Source of the DNA: an uncultured Methanobrevibacter sp.
GTDB lineage: Archaea; Methanobacteriota; Methanobacteria; Methanobacteriales; Methanobacteriaceae
Direction: 5' to 3'
DNA: 21,818 nucleotides
Assembly (NCBI RefSeq): GCF_937898925.1
Contig: NZ_CALDKF010000057.1
Span: forward strand, 1-21,818
Shown: positions 1 through 6,711 of the stretch, in pieces
Position numbering within the stretch: position 1 is the stretch's first letter
Layout of the letters: every line of letters begins with the position of its first letter
Translations under genes and position numbers: made by a program
The notes under the pieces: model-generated
Told to the model about the DNA's origin: nothing
Database searches by the model: none
The model's input: the letters and a program-made list of their open reading frames with translations, nothing else

Positions 1-10
1 AGATGATAAA

Positions 11-577
11 ATGGTTGATTTTATTAATCTATCAATTAACAAAAAGGACATAATCTACGACGGAAAGGTCAAGATGACTAAAGGGAACAAAGGAGCAATC
101 CGTATAAAAAACAAATTACTTAACAATTTCACTTATGCAATATTCCCAATCCTTCGTCAGAATATTGGAAGCAACATAATCATATCAGTTGATGAGATTC
201 TCAATAAGGAAACACTCAAGGAGGAGGACATGCATCAGCTAGATTTCAGCCGCAGATATGTCGGCAGAAAATGCATTGTCATCAGCTCACAATTTCCATT
301 GAACCTGGAACTTAGAAAATATGACATCATACTGGATGGGGAAGTTAAAAACACTTGGAGCGGACAAGGAATCATAAGGCTCAGGGATAAGTTTTTAGGC
401 AATAGGTCCTATGTAATATTTCCCATTTACAGCAAAGAGACCGATGATGGTGTTATCATGGCAATCGATGAGATATTGAACAAGGGAATTCATCCTGAAA
501 ACGATCACTCAAGTGGAATACCGATTGGTCAGAAGTACGTTGGGCGAAAATGCATTACAATCTTGCAAGAAGGATAA
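11..577 (+). CDS. Tandem-duplicated AbrB-like domain protein, possibly 5' partial
   Basis: The product is 188 aa and consists of two copies of one unit of about 85 residues (about 4-91 and 95-185). Each copy has a D-G-x-V-K strand, a G-x-I-R-I/L strand, an F-P-I segment, an (I/V)DEILNK helix and ends YVGRKCI(V/T)I. The opening strands and the closing (Y)VGRKC-I-x-I resemble AbrB-like or DUF2080-type DNA-binding proteins, in which a similar V-x-P/G-N-x-R-V…GKK-V-x-V pattern occurs, but here about 45 residues are inserted between the halves. That comparison is inference and weak. The frame stays open to the window edge and no Shine-Dalgarno (SD) sequence fits in the 10 bases before the ATG, so the true start, or further repeat copies, may lie upstream. 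It points the same way as the following small genes. Confidence 0.6.
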   Translation: MVDFINLSINKKDIIYDGKVKMTKGNKGAIRIKNKLLNNFTYAIFPILRQNIGSNIIISVDEILNKETLKEEDMHQLDFSRRYVGRKCIVISSQFPLNLELRKYDIILDGEVKNTWSGQGIIRLRDKFLGNRSYVIFPIYSKETDDGVIMAIDEILNKGIHPENDHSSGIPIGQKYVGRKCITILQEG

Positions 578-671
578 ATATATTTAATGAAATGAATGTA
601 AAGGGGGAATAATCATAGTAAGCATAATCGAAGAGATAGACATCAAAAATCAATGGTCATTCATATGGCTG

Positions 672-1049
672 ATGTATGTAAATGATGTGGACTTAAGCAA
701 ACATTGCAAGCCATGCTTAAAAGGATATACAAGCAAGAAGATCTCTAAATGGACAAGACATGAAGAGAATGTGTGTCTTGATGAATCCGAAGCCAAATAC
801 CATTACCTTTGCGGCGGTTCATATCCATACAAATGGGAAAACAATTTTCACTTGGCTTGGAAAGAGAAATCTGGAGCATCCTTTGAATATTCCTTCAATG
901 AAATCACTATAAGATTGAAGAATGCAGAAAGGATAGAATTCAGTGAGAGGGATATAGATAAAAACCAAAAGTATGCAGATAGGCCTGAATACTACACATG
1001 CAGAAACTGGCAATTTGCAAACAAAGTAAAATATGATATTGCTGATTAA
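672..1049 (+). CDS. Hypothetical small Cys-containing protein (start uncertain)
   Basis: The product is 125 aa from the first canonical ATG and I do not recognise the family. It is soluble, with no membrane segment, and has six cysteines, including HCKPC near the N terminus and an LCGG turn. It is rich in Trp and Tyr. The frame is open upstream to 591, and the only strong ribosome binding site, GGGGGA (603-608), sits six bases before an ATA codon at 615 that is in frame and reads on through a plausible peptide (IVSIIEEIDIKNQW…). The protein therefore probably begins near 615, with a non-standard or mutated start codon, and not at 672, which has no SD. It is the second gene in a row of small same-strand genes. 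Confidence 0.55.
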   Translation: MYVNDVDLSKHCKPCLKGYTSKKISKWTRHEENVCLDESEAKYHYLCGGSYPYKWENNFHLAWKEKSGASFEYSFNEITIRLKNAERIEFSERDIDKNQKYADRPEYYTCRNWQFANKVKYDIAD

Positions 1050-1104
1050 TGAAAAAATAAAAAAAGGAATTTTAAATAGAATTCACAAAAAATGGGGTGA
1101 GATT

Positions 1105-1383
1105 ATGACTAAAGAATATCCAATGACTTATGAGGAATACGAGAAAAGAGTAATAGAGTTATTTATTGAACTATACCCTAAAGACAAACAAGAGGAAGCA
1201 ATGGAAAGATTAAATGGATTGTTAGAAGCAGAACCTGAATTCATTGAAGGATTATATGAAGGTACTTGTTTCCGCTATGACAACCCACAAATATACAGTG
1301 ACACATGCAAACAAGTGTTCGATGATTATCTTTTAGAAGCAATCCCAGTACATAATTTAAATTTATTGCTTGGAGGAAATTAA
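1105..1383 (+). CDS. Hypothetical acidic helical protein
   Basis: The product is 92 aa. I chose the ATG at 1105 because GGGGTGA (1094-1100) lies just before it; a longer reading from 1033 would overlap the preceding gene and has no ribosome binding site. The protein is acidic and largely helical (TYEEYEKRVIELFIELYPKD), with two cysteines and no signal peptide or membrane span. I do not recognise a family. The gene follows the previous stop by 55 bases and is followed after 30 bases by the next gene, so it is probably one cistron of a small operon. Confidence 0.6.
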   Translation: MTKEYPMTYEEYEKRVIELFIELYPKDKQEEAMERLNGLLEAEPEFIEGLYEGTCFRYDNPQIYSDTCKQVFDDYLLEAIPVHNLNLLLGGN

Positions 1384-1413
1384 ATAGATTTTTTTAAAAG
1401 TGGGGTGATATAT

Positions 1414-1869
1414 ATGAAAATGGAAAAGACATATGATACAGAAAATAAGGAAATTCTGATTTTTGACTGGTGCATAGGCAGGGTCCGCGAATATCTGGAG
1501 GATAATGGAATCGCACACAAGTGGCATAGAGCATATAAGTACGGCACCACCCAATGGGTCTTTGTGAATCTCAATAGAAGGACCTACACTCTAGGCGTTG
1601 GAGGAATCCGGACAGGCAGGCCTCTTAAGCATCATGCGATAACATTCGATGAATTCAAATTCATCTTCGGTGTTTATGAGGAATTCGGAGAGGGCAAGGC
1701 TCTTGATGAGGCTGTAGAGCATGTCTATGCCAAGTATGAAGGAATGGAAATATTCACCTTCCATAGTGAAAGGTTCGATTTGGAGAAGCCTAAAGGGTGG
1801 ATTGAACCCCCGAAAAGAGAGAAAAAATATATAAATATGCATAAGGATGTGATAAAGGATGATGATTGA
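1414..1869 (+). CDS. Hypothetical protein
   Basis: The product is 151 aa. The ATG at 1414 is preferred to an in-frame GTG at 1405 because GGGGTGA (1402-1408) is then correctly spaced. The N-terminal half is rich in beta-type residues and aromatics (KWHRAYKYGTTQWVFVNLNRRTYTLGVGG). The C-terminal half is helical with an acidic/basic tail. No signal peptide or membrane segment is visible. I do not recognise the family. The 3' end overlaps the start of the next gene by 11 bases, which indicates translational coupling. Codons such as GGA/AGG and GGC are used more than in the neighbouring AT-rich cistrons, which is only an impression. Confidence 0.6.
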   Translation: MKMEKTYDTENKEILIFDWCIGRVREYLEDNGIAHKWHRAYKYGTTQWVFVNLNRRTYTLGVGGIRTGRPLKHHAITFDEFKFIFGVYEEFGEGKALDEAVEHVYAKYEGMEIFTFHSERFDLEKPKGWIEPPKREKKYINMHKDVIKDDD

Positions 1870-2107
1870 TCCAAAAATTTACTCACAAAGCATCAGGAAT
1901 GAGAACTTGACAGAGCTTAAAAAAGAGAGAAATAGATTAATTGAGGAGATTAGGGAATATGAGAATGCAATGTATGACGACAATATTGTCATGATTAGCA
2001 ATCCTGACCCTGAAACCATCTACCTGAACAATCATTTATACTTAGCCGAAGTGTGCAGGCTGATTGGCGAAAGGCTTTCCGATGGCGACTTGAATTATGA
2101 ATTCTAA
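1859..2107 (+). CDS. Hypothetical small coiled-coil protein
   Basis: The product is 82 aa and starts inside the end of the previous gene (ATGATG at 1859 and 1862; either may be used). A charged helix with heptad-like spacing covers about residues 15-40 (LTELKKERNRLIEEIREYEN), and a second helix follows from about 55. No family is recognised. It is soluble and acidic. The overlap and the shared strand imply co-expression with the upstream gene, so the two proteins may act together. Confidence 0.55.
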   Translation: MMIDPKIYSQSIRNENLTELKKERNRLIEEIREYENAMYDDNIVMISNPDPETIYLNNHLYLAEVCRLIGERLSDGDLNYEF

Positions 2108-2181
2108 TTTTATTTGCTTCTTTAAAATCTAATTAAAACTTATGAGTAATTTTGAAACAAAAAAGTAAAAGGAGGTGTATC

Positions 2182-2565
2182 ATGCACGATTTGACAAAGA
2201 TTAGGAAAAGCTTTGATGAACTTGTATTAAGCAGATTGAGTGCTGAAGCTCTAAAGAGAAACTGCATTGATGAGAATGAGGAACTGATAACTGAAGAACT
2301 GTTAAACAAAAAGGAAATAATCGAAGTTCCCTTTGGGGCAATCATTTACTTTTTAGTTCTTGAAGATGAAAATCCTGTATTGTATCTTGAGAAAGCTTCA
2401 AGAATGGGTTCAGATGACCTTTATATCATTAATGAAGATGGATGCAAATATTATGACATTTATGAGGGATATCCTCCTGAAATTAAGGAGAGATATTTCA
2501 ATCATTTGGAAAATATAAAAGAAACAAGAAACAGATTTAATAAAAAAGGAATAAAGGAGGAATAA
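2182..2565 (+). CDS. Hypothetical protein upstream of ADP-ribosylglycohydrolase
   Basis: The product is 127 aa. The ATG at 2182 is preferred to a TTG at 2152 because a strong GGAGGTG (2171-2177) precedes it. The N terminus is helical, the middle is a beta-rich stretch (IEVPFGAIIYFLVLEDENPVL) and the C-terminal helix is highly charged. There is no signal peptide or membrane anchor. I do not recognise the family. The stop lies two bases before the ATG of the ADP-ribosylglycohydrolase gene, whose ribosome binding site is embedded in this gene's last codons. The two are therefore almost certainly translated from one transcript and may be functionally linked. Confidence 0.6.
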   Translation: MHDLTKIRKSFDELVLSRLSAEALKRNCIDENEELITEELLNKKEIIEVPFGAIIYFLVLEDENPVLYLEKASRMGSDDLYIINEDGCKYYDIYEGYPPEIKERYFNHLENIKETRNRFNKKGIKEE

Positions 2566-2567
2566 AT

Positions 2568-3575
2568 ATGGATTGCATTAAATCAGGAATAATCGGAGCG
2601 ATTGTAGGAGATGCACTTGGACTTCCTGTGCAATTTGAACCAAGGAAATTCCGTGACATAGACCCTGTAACTAAAATGACAGGAAACGGTGCATTTGACC
2701 TTCCAGCAGGAAGCTGGTCAGATGACTCTTCATTAATTCTTGCAACAATTGATGGATTGAGCAAAAGTCTAAAGAACAAGGGATATGATGAAGACATGAA
2801 ATTAAATGAACTCATCGACTATGAAATAATCATGAAGAACTTTTCCCTTTGGCTTAATAAAGGAAAATTCACACCATACGGCCAGGCCTATGATATAGGT
2901 GGTGCCACCATGGATGGAATTCATAGGTATGATAGGGGCACTGAGCCAATATTATCTGGAGGAATAGGTGAAAGGGACAATGGAAACGGATCTTTAATGA
3001 GAATCCTTCCAATAGCTTTCTTCATCCATTATCTTTCTCAAAAAAACTCAATTGATGAAGATGAAAAGATGGCCGCTATCCATAACTTGTCTTCACTCAC
3101 CCATAGGCATAGAAGAAGCCAGTTGTGCTGTGGAATCTATGTAAACATTGCTCTTGAATTTCTAGAAAACCATGACAGTGATTTAAGTCTTGAGGAATTG
3201 ATAGCTAATGGAATAAACAAATCAAAGGAATATTATTTCAATAATCCTTCTTTTGAAAAGGAATTGCATCATTTCGATAGAGTGTTTTCCTTAAACATCC
3301 AGAATCTTCCAAGAGATGAGATCAAAAGTGGAGGATATACAATATCTTCTCTTGAAGCTTCAATATGGTGTCTATTAAATAATGAAAACTATAAGGATAC
3401 TCTACTTCAGGCTGTGAATCTTGGACATGATACCGATACCACTGCATGCATTGTTGGAGGACTAGCAGGGATTTACTACGGATATGAAGAAATTCCTAAT
3501 GAATGGATTGATAAATTAGCTAGATTGGATTATATTGAAGATTTAATTGAAAATTTTGCTTTAGATTTAAAATAA
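2568..3575 (+). CDS. ADP-ribosylglycohydrolase family protein (DraG/ARH fold)
   Basis: The product is 335 aa, usual for the family. It has the signature elements of the all-helical dinuclear-metal ADP-ribosyl hydrolases: GDALG (14-18), the metal-binding SDDS (51-54, normally T/S-D-D-T/S), an NGSLMR element (140-145), THRH (178-181) and a C-terminal GHDTDTT (286-292) supplying further metal ligands. Members remove ADP-ribose from modified Arg residues or act on related ADP-ribosyl compounds in the cytoplasm. The exact substrate here cannot be read from sequence. A strong AAAGGAGG (2553-2560) precedes the ATG. It is co-directional with an unknown small protein upstream and an SseB-like protein 17 bases downstream. 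No ADP-ribosyltransferase is visible in the window, so it may counteract a foreign or distant transferase (inference). Confidence 0.9.
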   Translation: MDCIKSGIIGAIVGDALGLPVQFEPRKFRDIDPVTKMTGNGAFDLPAGSWSDDSSLILATIDGLSKSLKNKGYDEDMKLNELIDYEIIMKNFSLWLNKGKFTPYGQAYDIGGATMDGIHRYDRGTEPILSGGIGERDNGNGSLMRILPIAFFIHYLSQKNSIDEDEKMAAIHNLSSLTHRHRRSQLCCGIYVNIALEFLENHDSDLSLEELIANGINKSKEYYFNNPSFEKELHHFDRVFSLNIQNLPRDEIKSGGYTISSLEASIWCLLNNENYKDTLLQAVNLGHDTDTTACIVGGLAGIYYGYEEIPNEWIDKLARLDYIEDLIENFALDLK

Positions 3576-3592
3576 AAATATCAGAAGGTGAT

Positions 3593-4573
3593 ATGATGGA
3601 ACATGGACCTAACAACACTAAATTAGAAAAATTAATGGAAGACCCTCAAAAGCAAGAGGAGTTCATAGAAGAGCTTAGGAAATCCCAGCTTTTCTTGCCA
3701 GTCATATTCTCAGAGAATATGTTTGAAGGGATTGAGGATTCAAAGCCAGGAGATGTCTTTACACTCAAAGAGCCATCAGGATATGATATAAACTTCTTTA
3801 CTGACAATAATGGAAACAGAGCAATTCCTCTATTTACAAGCAGTGAAAAGATGGAAGAAGGAGGGCTTAAAAGCTCTGCAATGGTAATGTACGTGCCTGA
3901 TCTTGCAAATATGTTCAAGAGAACTAAAAACAATTACAAATACATTGCAATCAATCCAATGTGTGAAATTGGTGCAGACATGCCTATTGTTCCATTTATT
4001 AAGCTGTTTGCCACTAAAGAGGAAGAGCCAATAGATGTTGATATGAACAATCCCGAAAGTGTAGCTTACATGGTTTGCAAAGCTGCATATGATAATACAG
4101 GACTTTTTGTTCATGACATCAACTTGCCTAATGAATGGGCAGAAAAATATGAAATCGGCACCTTAATCAAGGAAAGAGGCTTTGTTGATATGACAAATAA
4201 AATTGGCCAAATGACTACCAGCCACAGATATGCCATAATTTCCAATCATGTAGCTAATTTCTCCCAGTTTGAAGATGGAACCAACTGGAACTTGCATACT
4301 GCAGCTCCAAATTCAAAATTCAAGGTTTTAGATGTTTTTACCTATAATGAGAAGACCCAAATTCTCCTATTGCACCTCATAGAAAATCTTGAAGATTTCT
4401 TTGTTGATGATGACACCATCGATGGGGAATATGTTGATCTAGCTAGAAAAATCTTTGAAGATTCCTTTAAAAAAGAGATAATTGAAGAAGTCAATACAAA
4501 AGAATGGCTAGAGAGATGCAGTTTTCCTATAGGCATGGACAATGATGGAAACCTATGGGGTCTTGATGATTAA
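3593..4573 (+). CDS. SseB N-terminal-domain protein with unique C-terminal extension
   Basis: The product is 326 aa. Residues about 20-140 match the SseB N-terminal domain pattern: a helix ending RKSQLFLPV (30-37), an AIPLFTSSEKM strand-turn (77-87), a helix and YIAINPMCE (117-125). About 180 further residues have no family I recognise. SseB-type proteins are soluble and poorly understood; the name comes from an E. coli serine-sensitivity phenotype, and the domain also turns up among bacterial immunity-type proteins. GAAGGTGAT (3584-3592) abuts the start, so either ATG (3593 or 3596) may be used. The gene lies 17 bases after the ADP-ribosylglycohydrolase and is probably in its operon. Three more SseB-like genes lie at 6712-8532, sharing the [KE]-x-LF-x-P and INP-x-x-E motifs. 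Confidence 0.8.
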   Translation: MMEHGPNNTKLEKLMEDPQKQEEFIEELRKSQLFLPVIFSENMFEGIEDSKPGDVFTLKEPSGYDINFFTDNNGNRAIPLFTSSEKMEEGGLKSSAMVMYVPDLANMFKRTKNNYKYIAINPMCEIGADMPIVPFIKLFATKEEEPIDVDMNNPESVAYMVCKAAYDNTGLFVHDINLPNEWAEKYEIGTLIKERGFVDMTNKIGQMTTSHRYAIISNHVANFSQFEDGTNWNLHTAAPNSKFKVLDVFTYNEKTQILLLHLIENLEDFFVDDDTIDGEYVDLARKIFEDSFKKEIIEEVNTKEWLERCSFPIGMDNDGNLWGLDD

Positions 4574-4607
4574 AAAAACAAGAAAGGGGAAGAAAAAAAG
4601 AAAAATA

Positions 4608-4946
4608 TCATTGATGTTTCTTGTGTGAAAACTCAAGGAACTCAATTCTATTCTCTTTTTCGCAAAATGAATAATATAACCTGAATGAATCTGCAACATA
4701 AACTTCTTGCTGACCTTTTCGGTTAGAAGACAAATGTTTGCCTACATTCGGATTTAGAAAGATTTGTTTGATCTTCTTCAATAATTGAGATAAAACGCTT
4801 TTATCCAATTTCTTTAGAGACTTGAAGAAATCCTTCTCATATATCCATTCTATTATTGAATCGCCTAAAATCTCTTGAAGCACAGCATTAAGCTGACTTT
4901 CATTTCTAATTTTATTAGGGCAAGATGCATAGATCTTGATAATCAC
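4608..4946 (-). CDS. RelE/ParE-superfamily toxin-like protein
   Basis: The product is 112 aa from a GTG at 4946. Residues from about 33 on look like a RelE/ParE-type mRNA interferase or gyrase-toxin fold: an IIEWIYEKDFFKSLKKLDK start, two helices, an NPNVGKHLSSNRKGQQEVYV turn, SFRLYYSF, and a basic end IEFLEFSHKKHQ. The first 30 or so residues are not part of that fold. AGGCGAT followed by ATA-ATA-GAA-TGG is in frame at the point where family members usually begin (M-I-E-W), so the native start may have been lost or the true start differs. No ordinary antitoxin is visible; only a 33-aa ORF lies upstream (5065-4964). It converges with the SseB gene at 3593. Confidence 0.65.
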   Translation of the reverse strand: MIIKIYASCPNKIRNESQLNAVLQEILGDSIIEWIYEKDFFKSLKKLDKSVLSQLLKKIKQIFLNPNVGKHLSSNRKGQQEVYVADSFRLYYSFCEKENRIEFLEFSHKKHQ

Positions 4947-4963
4947 CCAACAAAACTACTACT

Positions 4964-5065
4964 TTAAGTCTTTCTTCCTCCCAAAATATCGTTTAGGCAG
5001 TGTTTGCCTTTATCTAATTCAACCACTCTGTACTTTTTACCAGTTTTTGTGTTTAAAAAAGACAT
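4964..5065 (-). CDS. Tiny ORF upstream of the RelE-like toxin; possible decayed antitoxin or FeoA-like remnant
   Basis: The product is 33 aa (MSFLNTKTGKKYRVVELDKG…), with GGAG six bases before its ATG and a well-formed TATA box upstream, so it looks expressed. The opening recalls the first strand pair of FeoA-type SH3-like domains (x-TG-x-K-Y-R-V-V-x-L-D). Read in the +1 frame after about codon 27, the translation continues LKVVVLLGDYQDLCIL and then stops. That would fit a frameshifted remnant of a longer protein ahead of the toxin. Both ideas are inference. It is too short for confident annotation. Confidence 0.3.
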   Translation of the reverse strand: MSFLNTKTGKKYRVVELDKGKHCLNDILGGRKT

Positions 5066-5083
5066 AATTTTCTCCGATATTCC

Positions 5084-5101
5084 TGTGGTTTAAAAACCAC
5101 A
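5084..5101. promoter_or_regulatory. Perfect 8-bp-arm palindrome at the toxin-locus promoter
   Basis: TGTGGTTT and AAACCACA form a perfect inverted repeat around a 2-base centre. On the minus strand a TATA box (TTTATATA, complement of 5122-5129) lies about 26 bases upstream, so the palindrome covers the expected transcription start of the 33-aa ORF and toxin gene. Toxin-antitoxin operons are commonly autorepressed at such sites, so this is a candidate operator. Confidence 0.5.
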
Positions 5102-5279
5102 AATATACTCTATTTTTGTTATATATAAAAAAGTTTCTAATTCTACACACATGTCATAATAAGAAAATATAGTTTTTTTATATATGGTATTAAAATAATT
5201 GAAATAACACTAAATATTTTTAATACTTTTAATCATAACTTATCAAAATATTAATCGTAAATGTAATTAAATCAATACA

Positions 5280-5287
5280 TTTATATA
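5280..5287 (+). promoter_or_regulatory. TATA box of the histone-like gene
   Basis: TTTATATA stands alone in an A/T-rich gap and is placed to start transcription at about 5310, just at the foot of the 5314-5357 stem-loop and about 65 bases before the ATG at 5377. The positions are read from the sequence; promoter function is inferred from the archaeal TATA-to-start distance. Confidence 0.5.
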
Positions 5288-5313
5288 CTCCGAAAACAAA
5301 TATTATATTGTAG

Positions 5314-5357
5314 AAGCAAATGGGCAAAAATCACCATACATCACGAGCCATTTGCTT
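5314..5357 (+). promoter_or_regulatory. 5' UTR stem-loop before the histone-like gene
   Basis: AAGCAAATGG (5314-5323) and CCATTTGCTT (5348-5357) are perfect 10-base complements around a 24-base loop. The stem lies between the predicted transcription start (about 5310) and a strong GGGGGA ribosome binding site (5366-5371), so the mRNA would begin almost directly with this hairpin. It could protect the transcript end or control translation. Confidence 0.5.
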
Positions 5358-5376
5358 TATGTAAAGGGGGAAAGAT

Positions 5377-5820
5377 ATGTTAAATAATGAATTACACCAA
5401 GATATTGAAGAGTATCCTGTAGAAGAATTGCACTTTGCGAAATACGAACTTGTACGCTTGATGAAGATGAACCTTGACAGTGACAAGATGATTCGTGAAA
5501 GGGTCAAGATTGAAATGAACAAGTTCCTATACCATATTCTTCAGGAAGTCTGTTTTGAAATGAATAAGCAGCCATACTCCACAATTGAATATGAAATGTT
5601 TGAGGAAGCTATCTATCCTTACACCAATGTCAAAAAGATCAACGAAGAAAAGAAGAGAATCTTAGCACATTTGGATGCGATCAAATCTGATTGCGAGGTG
5701 TTGTCTGCATATGTTAAGAAAACTCTCAAAATCCGTGATTCACCTGATGAGGATGATTTCATTCCTTTAACAGGTCGAGTAAAAGCGATTAAAAAGATAA
5801 GTGAAAAAGAATATTACTAA
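5377..5820 (+). CDS. Probable histone-fold protein with C-terminal coiled coil
   Basis: The product is 147 aa, preceded by GGGGGA (5366-5371). Residues about 17-88 can be laid along an archaeal histone: alpha-1 (ELHFAKYELVRLMKM against ELPIAPIGRIIKDAG of HMfB-type histones), a long alpha-2 (about 37-64), a short loop (KQPYST) and alpha-3 (IEYEMFEEAIY). A charged helix (about 88-118) and a tail follow. The alpha-2 to alpha-3 loop lacks the usual R-K-T signature, and Lys/Arg are balanced by acids, so ordinary DNA wrapping is not assured. Prokaryotic histone variants with coiled-coil extensions have been described; membership here is my inference from pattern. It is single-gene, with its own promoter and a leader hairpin. 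Confidence 0.5.
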   Translation: MLNNELHQDIEEYPVEELHFAKYELVRLMKMNLDSDKMIRERVKIEMNKFLYHILQEVCFEMNKQPYSTIEYEMFEEAIYPYTNVKKINEEKKRILAHLDAIKSDCEVLSAYVKKTLKIRDSPDEDDFIPLTGRVKAIKKISEKEYY

Positions 5821-5835
5821 TTCTTTTACTTATCC

Positions 5836-5846
5836 CTTTTTTTCAA
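5836..5846 (+). terminator. T-rich 3' end of the histone-like gene
   Basis: A CCCTTTTTTT run lies 16 bases after the stop codon. Archaeal RNA polymerase terminates at such T runs without needing a hairpin. The gene at 5992-6462 converges on this region, which is otherwise non-coding (5821-5991). Confidence 0.4.
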
Positions 5847-5991
5847 AATTAAATAAATCCTATAAACTTTTTTTAGAAATCCTGATGAGTGATGAGCATA
5901 TTTCATATGGTAAAATCAGCGATTAAAATAATAAAAATAGAAAGAAAAAAGAAATTAAAAAATAGAAAATAAAAACTTTTTTTAATAGGTA

Positions 5992-6462
5992 CTATACAAC
6001 GATTTCTTCAAGCAGATCCTTATCATCCACATAAACAACTGCCAGCTTATCGTCTTCCATGAAAACATACATATAATTATCCATATCAGACATGTATTTT
6101 ATAGCTCCTTTATGGCCATTGATTGTTTTGGCATCGTATCCTGCAGAATAGAGATTAGAAATTTTTCCTTTTCTATCTTCAGATACCATTATGGTGATAT
6201 TTCCAGCATCTCCTTCATAGCATTTTACTTCACCATTGTGAGCCTGGAAGTCCTCATCTGCCATTATCTCCATCAAATCTGTAAAGTTTTCATCAAATTC
6301 ATATCCACTAGGGATAACGAAATCCACACCACATACTGTCACATTTTGAGCAGGCTCTTCGAAAAAGTCAAAGAGAGCACTGCTTGCAGGATTGACAGCT
6401 ACAATAAAAATCATCAATAATGCAAAAGCAAAACTTAATTTTATTATAGAACTTCTTTTCAT
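5992..6462 (-). CDS. Secreted or lipid-anchored-type small protein with GVDFVIP motif
   Basis: The product is 156 aa. A basic start (MKRSS) is followed by a hydrophobic stretch (about 7-29, ending VNPASSA), which is a clear Sec signal peptide, so the protein is exported or membrane-tethered. The mature part opens with VTVCGVDFVIPSGYEFDEN, a pattern (G-x-D-F-x-I-P-x-G-Y/F) I associate with short exported proteins of Methanobrevibacter-like archaea. An ITIMVSED strand and a C-terminal acidic beta/alpha segment follow. The function is unknown. GAGGTGAGG directly upstream supports this start. On the minus strand a TATA-like TGTATAAA lies near 6508-6515. Confidence 0.65.
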   Translation of the reverse strand: MKRSSIIKLSFAFALLMIFIVAVNPASSALFDFFEEPAQNVTVCGVDFVIPSGYEFDENFTDLMEIMADEDFQAHNGEVKCYEGDAGNITIMVSEDRKGKISNLYSAGYDAKTINGHKGAIKYMSDMDNYMYVFMEDDKLAVVYVDDKDLLEEIVV

Positions 6463-6630
6463 TTCCTCACCTCAATACGAAAAAAATCATTTAAAAATAG
6501 TTCATAAGTTTATACAATCCAATAAACAAACTAACTATAAAAATAGTTTTAATGATTTATACATTTATAATTTATGATTTAATTCTAAAAAATGAAAAAT
6601 ATTAATTTATGAAAATATCAGATGAAGAAC

Positions 6631-6638
6631 TTATATGA
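6631..6638 (+). promoter_or_regulatory. Candidate TATA box for the SseB-like operon
   Basis: TTATATGA lies 74 bases before the first gene's ATG (6712), which would give a leader of about 50 bases. The 6463-6711 gap is otherwise AT-rich and holds the divergent promoters of this operon and of the secreted protein gene. Confidence 0.35.
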
Positions 6639-6711
6639 ATGAGAACAATTTAACAAACTATTTTTAATTAAAAATACAAAACATTAATCAGAAGCGGAAA
6701 AGGTGAATGCA

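Noticed and set aside
5883..5925. C/D-box guide RNA suggested by TGATGAGTGATGA
   Set aside because: No correctly placed D or D' CUGA box follows on the same strand, and the terminal stem is absent. The region is simply the gap between convergent genes.
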